64,000 bases of DNA from Epithemia pelagica (Eukaryota; Bacillariophyta; Bacillariophyceae; Surirellales; Surirellaceae): assembly GCA_946965045.2 (NCBI GenBank), contig OX337234.1:1116001-1180000 (forward strand). The letters run 5' to 3'. This document shows, piece by piece, positions 22,101 to 31,398 of the stretch. Positions within the stretch are counted from its first letter, which is position 1. Each line of letters starts with the position of its first letter. A program made the position numbers and the translations under genes. The notes under the pieces were generated by a model, which was given only the letters and a program-made list of their open reading frames with translations, did no database searches and was not told where the DNA came from.

Positions 22101-22587
22101 AAGTGCCGCACCAGAAATATGTTTGGCCGTCTTTGGTACGTTCATCCGGCTGGCCATCTGCAGGCGGAACACGTTTCCATTGGTGAGTAGAATCGTTTTT
22201 CGGTGTGGAAGAAGGCTTGTCCGTTTTGCCTTTGAACTTGTTGTTGCTCTTGTTCTTCCCCTTCTCACGAAAACTGTTCTTGCTCTTACCATACGTTTGC
22301 ATCTGAGGGATGAGGGCATTGGCTTGGTAGCCGATACGGGTCTTGCCACGGCGATTGTTTGTCACTGTCAGGTTCCCGCCATAAGAAACAGGTAAGGCCT
22401 TGCTGTCCTTGTGGGAGCTTCTGGCACTCCATTTGCCTTGCTTGACACTAACAAGGTACCGGTTGTTGGCGATCTCGGAGACGTGCGTGTACAGGAGCTT
22501 GTTGGTGCTCATGTAGGAGTCAGCGACGGAACGATCGAGAAAACGGATGTGTTCTACGGCGTCTTTGACTTTCTTGTTGAGAATCAA
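19117..22587 (-). CDS. Copia gag C-terminus, zinc finger, long insert with membrane-like segments, protease
   Basis: 1156 residues in frame with gag (TGA at 22612-22614 between them). Order: rest of gag; a Lys/Asn-rich segment; a zinc-finger-like WCGTCKIWNTTHRTSEH (Cys-Cys-His-His, about 158-175); a ~700-residue acidic, Ser/Thr/Pro-rich insert with PPPPPPPRRR; and three hydrophobic stretches at about 727-748 (FLVALLHFVVLLPIILWLI), 805-825 (GIVTWISCWVAIFLSF) and 876-898 (FFFSLFSTPIRLIVVFG). A protease with catalytic IIWDSGASISIT lies near the end. The hydrophobic segments between nucleocapsid and protease are unusual for Copia. Confidence 0.85.
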   Translation of the reverse strand: MILNKKVKDAVEHIRFLDRSVADSYMSTNKLLYTHVSEIANNRYLVSVKQGKWSARSSHKDSKALPVSYGGNLTVTNNRRGKTRIGYQANALIPQMQTYGKSKNSFREKGKNKSNNKFKGKTDKPSSTPKNDSTHQWKRVPPADGQPDERTKDGQTYFWCGTCKIWNTTHRTSEHIVGFKSMAKNNKNQQKHKASAHVLEFDATAWKAELDLHSRYWDRDIVREMDKEEYEFCEDNSEDDDYDHCDNSPDEEYELCAFMASFEKDEESKEERYEETKSNEDSSSLFSNTTPQAVTPDRVTSANIKEKQFSESDMEDSSGTSTIGTFEPTFPVLEPSKNNGPTYFDQWNDMDLTMTNNHDDDPLDPLNDAATQRFLEDMYDKEITAAAAINENYDEMESEETDLTYKTPETSTDTSTDAIKHLQAGQLASLEKKLPAISPIHQARPLPPRPNAPLPFSPNDPTPPPPPPPRRRLSIPASTKYAMQHIILEAEQAKRDGMRYERAAKTVFANAWREPRLTVAEAYQRVKEEEWAMGYFVDGMPIPNHPRLASCFPGMSPIPPGPMVPCFQPMDTSSSGSAMQFTPATKLTTFRENKSTMTDDSTSNSSSSFVPTSTLGERYVPSEPENKTDDDDDSNKTVAVTKYFAHLAYVDFDDDEDEASQPATSQQNEGDTDPQDTSDGSNCTVDETVGGSMVGKCVEVYYAPFTFGHVRTPRRPARTPVEELSDETFSLQHLFLVALLHFVVLLPIILWLIPAPTTTEESKDAFTNGLGHLYSAAVHLYYGVYEAYCGFKEISLSFLLHPGCMPGIVTWISCWVAIFLSFSLSSSPKSKNSNKAKGPNRPNNTQRTAVSVNAFHAQLNNRRTHFATNHNSPTRSFFFSLFSTPIRLIVVFGCRLLEWSASLCQAGLTSLRTIIPAKRGRKRRNTSFKVNSSSPRRHKRSRGPFANTPSEHNDSTLPTSRRMPTKTSLLRSRTRRFQHPISAGNPHQHLAGYNRQRSNTENRSNTPYYCQNVPCSTRPVPRFHHHRASLNPNNMMAMMASINDLDLDSITHHPWENITLQALRATLQDPKALRESMPKGASYPIIWDSGASISITNDAKDFIGKIKPFPDLKVKGIANKMKAVGRGTVLWTVLDTNGAPRMLKLPAFHVPKISVR

Positions 22588-22611
22588 GAGGTCAAATTTT
22601 GGAGTTTCCGG

Positions 22612-23628
22612 TCATTCAGCGGTGAGGATGTTCTTGAGGAGATTCGCGGTGAGGGTGTGGTCATAAAGACCAGCAGCCGAAAGAGGACGTGCCTTGTTTG
22701 CGAAATCAGTGGTAAGTGCGGTAATGTCGTGTCCTGAGTACTGTTGGGGTACCAGACTGCGCATCTCACCCTTTACCAACTCCCAATGTTCGATGGAGTC
22801 GTCCGTAATGATGCGGACGATTACCATAAAGAGGACGGGAAACGAGTTCGCAGAGCGGGATTGGTCCTCTACTTCGCGACGAAAGGTTTTCTCGAGAGAA
22901 TCGAGTAAGTAGTCCTGAGCCGCTGCGTCATTGTTCTGATCGTACTTATCGTATTTTTGGATCTGCACTGCCATCAGGTCCTGGACGCGCTCGTTGGTGA
23001 AACGAGGATGCTCCGTGATGATGTTGATCATCGATGTGGAGTTCTTGGGGTCAGGTAAGTACACAATCGTGTCCATCCCATGTTTGACAAAGTGCCGATT
23101 GAGCTCATCCTGCAATCGCGAGAAATCGCCTTTCTTCTTGTCAAACTTGTCAATAGGTCCAGTTACGCGGTCGATGTACCGCTTGTCTGTTAAGGTACGT
23201 AACTGGAGACTCCTGAGAGGTTCCGTCTTGGCTGAGTCATCTAACTTGGACCAGTCATGTTTCGGTTTTCCTCCAGTCCAAACGACGTACTCGTCACGTC
23301 GGGACTGCACCAGTCCGCCCATGATGGGCTTGTCTGGCATGAAAACGTCCGTGTTTTCTTGTGGATCGTCGTTTGCTGCCATGATTCGTTGCTGTCTCCT
23401 CCTGGATCTCGATACACCAATCAACGGTCTTGTCCGATCTGTTTCTGATGTGGCAGTTCGCGTTGGGTCGGTCTCAGGTGGAACAATTTGCAATGGTCGA
23501 GTGGTCTCTTGCTGGGATTCGCGTTGGGCGTTTGGATCGGCAGTTGGATCACTGTTCGGTGCTTCTAGAGGGTCGACGGTCTCTTGCTGGGGATCTGGAT
23601 TGGAGTTGGTATCACTGTCCGAATTCAA
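22612..23628 (-). CDS. Copia gag N-terminal region
   Basis: 338 residues. An Asp/Gln/Thr-rich N-terminus precedes a helical capsid-like domain (YIDRVTGPIDKFDKKKGDF, HFVKHGMDTIVYLPD, AQDYLLDSLEKTFRR, GHDITALTTDFANKARPL). It stops at TGA 22612-22614, after which the same frame carries on for 1156 more codons. A ~220 bp leader separates it from the 5' LTR. Confidence 0.85.
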   Translation of the reverse strand: MNSDSDTNSNPDPQQETVDPLEAPNSDPTADPNAQRESQQETTRPLQIVPPETDPTRTATSETDRTRPLIGVSRSRRRQQRIMAANDDPQENTDVFMPDKPIMGGLVQSRRDEYVVWTGGKPKHDWSKLDDSAKTEPLRSLQLRTLTDKRYIDRVTGPIDKFDKKKGDFSRLQDELNRHFVKHGMDTIVYLPDPKNSTSMINIITEHPRFTNERVQDLMAVQIQKYDKYDQNNDAAAQDYLLDSLEKTFRREVEDQSRSANSFPVLFMVIVRIITDDSIEHWELVKGEMRSLVPQQYSGHDITALTTDFANKARPLSAAGLYDHTLTANLLKNILTAE

Positions 23629-23834
23629 CCAGTCGAAGCTTCCAAGTCCACTTGAGGTCGGGGAGATGTCGTCCGCTGTTGTGGATTCTTGGTTGGGGCC
23701 TTGATTGGCTCCAGTAGTATTTGCGCGCTTTGGATGCTTGGTAGGGACGACTCAGTGGTAGTCCTCCAAGGTAGTTAACTTCTTGATAAATCGATCGATA
23801 GAGAGAATAGCGTATGGTTTATCAGCCTTGATTT

Positions 23835-23847
23835 GGGCTCAGCAACC
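23835..23847 (-). other. Candidate primer-binding site
   Basis: GGTTGCTGAGCCC follows the 5' LTR immediately on the minus strand; with the last LTR base it reads TGGTTGCTGAGCC, and TGG is the start expected for pairing with a tRNA 3' CCA. The tRNA is not identified. Confidence 0.5.
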
Positions 23848-24568
23848 ACTTAGGATATCTGCTAGCTAGGTGTGATAACGACTTGATAATCGGGGTTAGT
23901 TCAGTTGGGTAGCAATGTTAGTCAACCTATCACGTTGGATCGACGATGGGGCCCTCACCTTCGGTCTACGATATAGGTTGACTCCTTTTGTAGACAACAG
24001 TTGCTTGCAACTTTTGTGTTTTAGAAAAGAGTGAGATTAATCTACATGAAAGTGATTTTCAGGTCTGATCGATCTCCGATCTCAAGGAGAACTTAGCCGC
24101 TCCATTTCTCTCTTGAAGAATAGTTCTTCCTTGTTCTTTTTGTTCTTCATGATTAGATGAGAGTATTCACCTCTCCTGATTGTTTGGGCCTTATGAATGT
24201 TCTTTCTAGAAGGTACTTACCTTTGGAACAGGCCTGCTAGATCATCTGGAGGTCGATCGTTATCTTTGTGTAATTCTCAATTTGAGAGAGAGGATATTAC
24301 GACTAGAGGTATCGTCCAACTTGCGTTCGTATGAACGGATGTGTAGGCTCGCGACTTGCATTGTGCATGTATATGAATAATTAGTACATGAATCTTCCTG
24401 GACTGCTGGGTGAAGTTACTATTCAGCTAAATCCATCTGTTGTTCGTCCGTTCAACTGCAACACGAGCGTCTGTCTTACTTCAGGACAGCTGCTTTCCTC
24501 TATGTCGTAGCTATGTCATGCTATGTCACACCTAGATCTAATGGTGCTAGATGTGCTATGTTGTAACT
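23848..24568 (-). repeat. Right LTR (5' LTR of the Copia element)
   Basis: 721 bp, two differences from the left LTR. It should carry the element's promoter. Confidence 0.95.
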
Positions 24569-24573
24569 GCTTG
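24569..24573 (+). repeat. Target-site duplication GCTTG (right)
   Basis: Matches 14800-14804. Confidence 0.85.
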
Positions 24574-24879
24574 TCATCTACTCGTACGAAATGAGACAAA
24601 AGTAAAGGATCATGCAAGAACAATAGGAAAGATAGCTGCAGCAGTGATGCGTGAGAAAAAGGGAAAAGAGACCACAAGATAAGTAATAAGCAGCAATAGA
24701 GAGAAACGGTTCAGTCCAGCATGATCCATCCATTGTTCTCACCTCACCCCCGTCATGGTCAAGCATTTGGCTCGGTTTTGGGTTTTTGTGACAGGTGTCG
24801 AGATGATGATTGATGATGGATGCCCAAATTTGAATCGTGGTGACCCGGCAAGGACAACCACCAACCGTCAACTGTCACT
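24574..24879. other. Inner segment of the foldback element, right of the Copia insertion
   Basis: Continuation of the foldback interior; no coding sequence seen. Confidence 0.6.
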
Positions 24880-25570
24880 TGAGCGGTACAAGCTTGTGAG
24901 AGCTGTTCTGTTGTGTTTTCATAGCAAAACTTAAGGCCATCGTCGTGCTCAAAACAAAGAACAGAGCTCCAACGAATTAACAAGGCTCAAAAGTCTCATG
25001 GATGACAAGCACTGGCGTTATACTACTAGTAAATAAACAAAAGAAGGTCTAGAGTATAGAGTATGTATTTTAATGCAATCAAAGTTATGGGGCTCAGCAA
25101 AAACCAGTCATTTCTGTTCGACAAGAATGAACAGTGGCAAGTAATGAGCTGCCCAGCGACTAAACAGATGAGTAGCGTCTCACACGAGCAGAGCAAACAA
25201 AAGTGGCAAGTGGCAGTGAGCATGACTGATGTCATTGACAACATGGCAATTGGCAATGGATCAAGCTCACCTGGAAAGCCAGTAACATTCGTAAGTACCT
25301 AGTAAGTACGATGTGCTTTGGCAAAAGAAAAGAGAATTGTGAGCCTGCCCTGAATTATGCAACAACCAACCGTCATCCACGCAGGGGACGCTTGTTGGGC
25401 TTGCGTCCGCTTCAAACGTCGAAAAATTCAGCTGGGCATGCGTGCCAATTTGCAATTTGATAATTTCTATTTGCATCAAAAGCGAAAAATGCTGTCTGTG
25501 TCCACATGGGAACCTGTGAAGGTGGCACAGACAAAAAACAGCTAAGCAGTGGACACTGATACCGAGGGTT
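24880..25570 (-). repeat. Right arm of the foldback element
   Basis: Reverse complement of 13867-14549 with small indels. Outer end reads GATACCGAGGGTT. Confidence 0.85.
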
Positions 25571-26393
25571 AGCAGACAAACGAGGAGTAGTAGTATTTCC
25601 TTCTTCTCTACTCGGTAGTATCTAGTACTCGTAGCTACGACGGAGCTGGTACTACAACAAGAGTACGAGTACGCTTAACTTTGAACTCTACACCCTATCT
25701 GCTGTGGCGGTACCAAGTACTTTAGCCAGTACTTGTACTCGTACGAGTACTCTTTACTCGTACAAGTTAATACTCGTACCTAGTACCAACCTTTAAACTT
25801 TAAAGCCCTCCACAAGGGTGGAGGGTTGACAAATAATAATTATTATTAAACGCTACCAACTGTAGATATAGGCCCCACCAGTATTAAGAAAGCTACTGAT
25901 TTTGATTGCGCGTCGGGCTTAATCCACCAAAAAACTTATTCAAAAATAATTGTTCAGTGTTCAGTCGCGCGGAGGATTTCGGTCCAGAAAACTACCGATC
26001 TCTGTATGAGTTTGATGGGTAGCTTCGAGTTCCTCTTTTTCTGCTCTTTAGTTTCTCGAAACAATCGACTTGACTCATTGAAACGATGCCTGAAACACTC
26101 AATATGCTGCGAAAATTTCAGCTCCTTCAATGTATTCAACTTTTGAAAGTTATCATCTTAAGATCTATACGAGTACTCTACGGACGACAGCATCCTGGCA
26201 GAACAGCATATAATGGCGACACACCTGGCGTAGTCATCTTGTTGTCCATACAGTAAGTAAAACAAAAGATCTTGTTACAATGACTACAGCGCTGACGACT
26301 AGAAGTTTATATCGCGGCTACTTCGAACTAGATCGTACATGTCGAGCGCAAATTCCGCGTGAACAAGGAGACGAAACTTTTTTGTCCTCTCGG
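25571..26393. repeat. Intergenic region with a cluster of GTAC-centred palindromes
   Basis: 25605-25800 is dense in variants of GAGTACTCGTACGAGTAC and ACTCGTACC, a locally palindromic simple sequence also found near 46728 and 48205. No gene is supported between here and 26393. Confidence 0.6.
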
Positions 26394-26540
26394 CTAATGG
26401 TCCTCCTCTCGAATCCTGGACATGTGTGCTCCGGAAGCTTCCGTTGGCACACGCTGTGCATCTCCCACATATTCCATGGTGGTCCCAGCAGTAAGCCGGT
26501 AATACGGTTTTCGGTCCCGCGGTTCGACAAATCTTATCTC
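26394..26540 (-). pseudogene. Fragment of an alpha-kinase C-terminal tail (copy 3)
   Basis: About 48 codons containing PRDRKPYYRLTAGTTMEYVG, then VPTEASGAHMSRIRE. These line up with the tails of the alpha-kinase copies at 41.2 and 43.3 kb (YYRPTAGTTMEHVG and MSRIQEGY; FYRRTAGTTM and MSRIREGY). No kinase core lies upstream, so this is a detached remnant. Confidence 0.6.
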
Positions 26541-26636
26541 TCTACAACTGCATTGAACGATACAAGGAAAACAAATACAAAGTAACATGGTCATTTTGCT
26601 AGAACCATTTATTGACAAACCATGACATTGTCCTGT

Positions 26637-27480
26637 TTAATCAATTTCTTCAATGGTGGGTCCACCGGCCGGGTCGGCACCAGGGGGAGCTCCGGCACCA
26701 CCCATGTCAGGCATGGGACCTCCAGGCATACCACCAGCTCCGGGCATGCCTCCGGCACCACCCGCCATCTTTTGCAAAATGGGCATGGCCACAGCCTCCA
26801 ATGACTTTTGCTTTTCTTCGTACTCTTCCTTTTCGGCGGTAGGATTCGCGTCCAACCACTTGATGGTATCCTCAATGGCGTCTTCCAAAGCCTTCTTGTC
26901 ATCGGCCGGAATCTTGTCCTTCACTTCGTCTGATCCGATGGAAGACTTGAGACTGTAGCAGTAGTTCTCCAAACCATTCTTGGATTCAATTCGGTTCTTG
27001 TTGGCGTCATCTTCGGCCTTGTATTTCTCGGCCTCGGAAACCATGCGTTCAATTTCGTCTTGCGACAAACGACCCTTGTCGTTGGTAATGGTAATCTTGT
27101 TCTCCTTGCCAGTCGACTTTTCAATGGCGGACACATTCAAGATACCATTGGCATCAATATCAAAAGTCACATCAATCTGGGGTTGTCCACGAGGCATGGG
27201 AGGAATGCCATCCAAGTTGAACTTTCCGAGCAAGTTGTTGTCCTTGGTCATGGAACGTTCTCCCTCAAACACTTGAATCAACACACCAGGTTGGTTATCG
27301 GCATAAGTGGAAAAGGTCTGAGACTTCTTGGCAGGAACAGTGGTGTTACGCTTGATGAGAGTAGTCATGACACCACCGGCAGTTTCCAAACCGAGCGACA
27401 AAGGAGTAACATCCAACAACAACAATTCGGAAAGCTTCTCCGACTTGTCAGCACCGGACAAAATGGCAGCCTGGACAGTA

Positions 27481-27512
<32 letters not shown>

Positions 27513-28780
27513 GGACTTGCAGGGTTCCTTGCCGTTGAAGAATTCGGAAAGGAGCGACTGGATCTTGGGAATACGGGTGGAACCTCCAACCAAGACAACT
27601 TCGTGCACTTGATTCTTGGCAATCTTGGCATCACGCAACACCTTTTCGCAGGGTTCCATGCACTTCTTGAAGTAGTCCATGCACAAGTCCTCGAAACGAG
27701 CACGAGTAATGGTCGAGTTGAAATCAACACCGTCAAAGAGGGAGTCAATTTCAATGTGCGCTTGTGTGGAGGAAGAAAGGGTACGCTTCGCACGTTCGCA
27801 AGCCGTACGGAGACGACGCAAGGCACGTTGGTTCTCGGACATGTCCTTGCGGTGACGGCGCTTAAATTCTTGCAAAAAGTAGTCAACCATGCGGTTGTCG
27901 AAATCTTCTCCACCCAAGTGGGTATCACCGGCAGTAGCCTTGACTTCGAAGATTCCCTCTTCAATAGTCAAGAGAGAAACGTCAAAGGTACCTCCACCAA
28001 GATCAAAAATCAAGACATTCTTTTCGTCTCCCTTTTGGTCCAAACCGTAGGCAATGGCAGCGGCGGTGGGTTCGTTAATGATACGAAGCACGTTGAGACC
28101 AGCAATGGCACCAGCGTCCTTGGTTGCCTGGCGCTGAGAGTCGTTGAAGTAGGCTGGGACAGTGATGACAGCATTCTTGACTTCCTTTCCGAGGTAGGCT
28201 TCGGCAATTTCCTTCATCTTGACCAAGACCATGGAAGAGATTTCTTCCGCCTTGAATTGCTTCTTCTCTCCCTTGTATTCGACCTCAATAATGGGGGTTC
28301 CTCCGGTACCCGAGACCACCGTAAAGGGCCAATGCTTCATGTCGGATTGGACACCCGGGTCCGAGAACTTGCGTCCAATCAAACGCTTGGCATCAAAGAC
28401 AGTGTTGTGAGCGTTCATGGCAGCCTGAGACTTGGCGGCATCTCCAATCAAACGTTCGGTATCCGTAAAGGCCACATAAGAGGGAGTAGTACGGTTACCC
28501 TGGTCATTGGCAATGATTTCGACACGGTCGTTCTGCCACACACCAACACACGAGTACGTAGTACCCAAATCGATACCCACAGATTCTCCGGTTACTGTAA
28601 AATGAAAAAGGCAAGCAAGAAAATGTCAGAAACAAACTTTCACCGCAAAAGATCGCTGTGCCTCGTCGAATCGTCGAGTCACCTGAAAGAGTCATTGCAT
28701 AGCATGCGCACATGCAAGTAATCCGTTCACCAATGCTCATCATCCAGCATTGCTTCGTCTCAGCTGAACTTACCACTCAT
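26637..28780 (-). CDS. HSP70: Cytosolic HSP70 chaperone
   Basis: A seven-base first exon (28780-28774, ATG AGT G) joins across a 179 bp GT-AG intron (28773-28595) to exon 2 (28594-26637), giving [20 protein letters not shown] and 654 residues. All HSP70 signatures are present: [37 protein letters not shown], a substrate-binding domain with [20 protein letters not shown], a helical lid, and a GGMPGAGG-rich tail. It ends in EEID instead of the usual EEVD co-chaperone motif; there is no ER-retention signal, so it is cytosolic/nuclear. The ATPase drives protein folding. The long plus-strand open frame opposite it (27060-28721) is a codon-bias shadow. Confidence 0.97.
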
Positions 28781-29195
28781 GATTTAACTTGCTTGCTTTT
28801 ACTTTGTTCGTAGATCTCTCGGCAACTTGTTGTTCGAAACAAGGTTTGCGAAATTTTATAACACTTGTGTGTGTATTTTTGTTTGTGGCGGCCAGATTCG
28901 TGGCTGGAGTCTCGGAGAGGCCAAACACGCATCCGTCCACGTTGCTCCCGATCGCGTGGACGTACAAACCGTACGGAACTCTACGTACGGTTGGGTTTTG
29001 GGACTGCTGTTTTCCATTCCATTCGTCGACCTTCCTTCAGTCGTACGGATGCTTACAGAAACTGACAGACTGTCCATTGTCCATACTTGTCGCTGTTTGC
29101 AACGAAGTTGCACGACACATGTGCGACCGTCTCACGGGTGGACGGACTGGACGGATTCGACTGGTCTCTACTGAATAGGGGCTGGGTAAGCCGAT
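28781..29195. promoter_or_regulatory. HSP70 upstream region
   Basis: About 415 bp between the HSP70 start and a repeat block. It contains TTCGAA near 28832 and other GAA/TTC units that could belong to heat-shock elements, but no full three-unit array was confirmed. Small open frames here have no support. Confidence 0.3.
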
Positions 29196-29908
29196 CGCTT
29201 GCGCTCATGAATGGGAAACAGGAACCGCTTGACAAGACATGCATAGAGAAATCTACAAGCCCATTTTGTACTCTACAAAGTCAATACTGTTTCAGAAGCG
29301 AGTACTCTTTACGTAGTAGTGGATCAAGCTTCACGGAATCATCACACACACACACACCACACCATGAAATACACACATGATGCAATGCACCTCTAGTAGG
29401 AGTATCAACACAAGCTCCTGGCACTTTGTCTATGGGAAAGATAAAAGCATAGTCCACTACTAGTTTAGGCTTCCTGCTTCCTGGGCTTACATACCCCATG
29501 ATGACGCTGTCAAACCTTTGCTTCATCATTGCAGTGGTTGATTGTTCATTGCAATGGTTGATTGTCATGTTTCATGTTGTCATCCTTCCTTTGATGCATT
29601 CCGCCTTCACTTGTGATCTAGGTAGATGGTTTTGGCCATAAAGTTGTAACTGTGGTCGTTCGTACGGCTGGATGGTTTTCTTTTGGTTTTTGGTGTGCTC
29701 ATGGTCGTCTTTTGTGGTGTTGCTCGAAAAGTGAGACGATTCCTGGCTCTTGTGCCAGCAATACAAGGCGTGACCGGCGCGTCTATTTCGAACGATCGAA
29801 GGAGGCTGGCGATATCACCCGGCTGGCGCTTTGGGAAAAAATACGAGACAATTTTTTCCTTTCGGATGACGGACGAACAAAGGTACCCCCCCCCCCCCCA
29901 ATCGCACC
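29196..29908 (+). repeat. ~700 bp duplicated block, copy 1 (with 47516-48195)
   Basis: Starts CGCTTGCGCTCATGAATGGG and ends AATCGCACC in both copies. Copy 1 has extra short insertions and a 14-base C run (29887-29899 region) where copy 2 has six. It includes the leader and first ~80 codons of the gag-like frame of the second Copia element, so it is likely that element's 5' part. Confidence 0.85.
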
Positions 29909-31118
29909 TAACCTTGCATCGGCTGCTACGGCCGAGGACGGCGGAGGTGGGAACGGTGGAGAAGGCATGAGCGGAAGCGGAACGGGTGCTGCCACGGGCA
30001 GTACTTCCGGCTTCAAGGGGAACGCTCGTGGAACTGGAACTCGGAAGTCGAGCGACGCGCCTGGGACAAGCGCGGGGAATAAGAAACCAGCTCCGAAACC
30101 GGCCCCAGGGGTTGGCAGGACTGGTGGTACTCGTGAAAACACGATGGGAGGAGAGGCAAGCGCTGGAGCGAGAGCTCCGGAGGGACGCGCTGGAGGTGGC
30201 GTAGCTGCGCCAGAGGAACATACGGGAGATGGCGCTGGAGGCGGCGCAAGAGCGCCGGGAGGTGGTGCTTATGGCACTGGAGGCGGCGCACGAGCGCCGA
30301 GAGGCAGCGCCGTAGATGGAGAGGAAGGTGCCGGTGCACCAGAGGACGGCGCGGGAGCGCCTGGTGGTGGAGGAGATGGCGGTGTGGATGCACCGGGTGG
30401 AGGTGCAGGAGCACCGGGCGGAGGCGCAGGAGCACCAGGAGGAGGAGGCTGGCCTGGTGCCCCCGGTGGAGGAGGAGGCGCAGGCGGTGGAGGAGGAGGT
30501 GGACCAGGCGGGCCGGGTGGACCAGCAGTTCCACCGCCACCTTTGTCCGCGGTAGGAATGGCCTTGAGTGTTTGCGGGGCCAATCCGTTCGAGATCTACG
30601 CCTTGGAATACACCGAGCGCTTAAATACGATCCAAGCGTTCGGGAGGATGACGTCGGACGACGTCACACAGTTGGCAGCACGTCTGGAGAAACGTCCGTA
30701 TCCCTACAATGTGTCTATACCCACAAGTGTCGTGAAGAACATCCAGGGCTTATGCTTCTGGGCGGCAAGGGCGCGTCGTCAGGGACGACACATCAATTAC
30801 GGTGAGTTCAACGTCGTTGCTCTGGCCGAAGCTTTGGACGCGATGGAAATTCAAGCGGAGAAAACAAGTTCGCCTGATATCAAGCCTCCGAGCCTCAAGG
30901 AAGAGAACTGGGAAGAATGGGCGCAGGAATTTCAGACGTATCTATCCCACATCCCGGGGAAACAGAAAGCTCCTCTAGACTACGTGATTCGGCCGGATCT
31001 AGAGCCTACCCACGTGTTTGCTAGCACGCGCGAAGAAGATCTGTATAGCTACCCCCTCGGGGGCCCCACTTTTGTGAAGACAATCGGGAAGTCTTTCGTC
31101 TTCTCAGTGATTTGGTGA
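29652..31118 (+). pseudogene. gag-like protein with long Gly/Ala/Pro-rich tract (second Copia)
   Basis: 488 codons. The N-terminus includes RRDRRVYFERSK and LALWEKIRDNFFLS. Residues ~95-300 are a low-complexity GGGAGAPGGG-type tract. A helical gag domain follows (NPFEIYALEYTERLN, PYNVSIPTSVVKNIQG, WEEWAQEFQTYLS). The frame is lost at about 31075; gag sequence resumes in other frames (AATIDSLYYNHERVF, then LLENIKFTTPEFAVIKSH). The start depends on a 14-base C run that may be a sequencing artefact. Confidence 0.7.
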
Positions 31119-31398
31119 AGGACCAAGCCTCGACTTGGATTCAGCCCTATCAAGCCTCGCAAAATGGTCGTCGTGCTTGGAATGCTTAAGTCACCCATTT
31201 TGATGGTGGGGGACAGAAGGAGAAGAGGATCTCCCGGGCCGAGGCAACTATTGACTCCTTATACTACAACCATGAGAGGGTTTTTAGTTTTGACTCTTAT
31301 TCGGCTAAGTTACTTAGAGCTTTTCGTACCCAACCGTCACACTCCAGCGCACCAGGTGCGAATCTTGCTCGAGAACATCAAATTCACTACGCCGGAAT

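Larger units (their letters stand above)
14805..24568 (-). mobile_element. Full-length Copia (Ty1-type) LTR retrotransposon, young insertion
   Basis: 9764 bp bounded by two 721 bp LTRs and a GCTTG target duplication. On the minus strand the order is 5' LTR (24568-23848), primer-site region, gag, zinc finger, protease, pre-integrase, integrase, reverse transcriptase, RNase H, polypurine tract, 3' LTR (15525-14805). Integrase before RT makes it Copia. The LTRs differ at only two positions (near 14903 and 15233), so the insertion is recent. The coding frame is nevertheless cut by stops at 22612, 19117, 18604, 17242 and 16462 and by a frameshift between RT and RNase H. It sits inside the foldback element. 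Confidence 0.95.

Noticed and set aside
21525-22349. 274-codon frame in the Copia element
   Set aside because: Out-of-frame shadow of the gag-protease coding region.
27060-28721. 553-codon plus-strand open frame
   Set aside because: It lies entirely opposite HSP70, whose codon bias commonly leaves the antisense strand open. It has no domain of its own.
29281-29568. Minus-strand frame conserved in both copies of the 700 bp block (also 47605-47862)
   Set aside because: The two copies share the DNA anyway, so conservation is not evidence for coding. No domain is seen.
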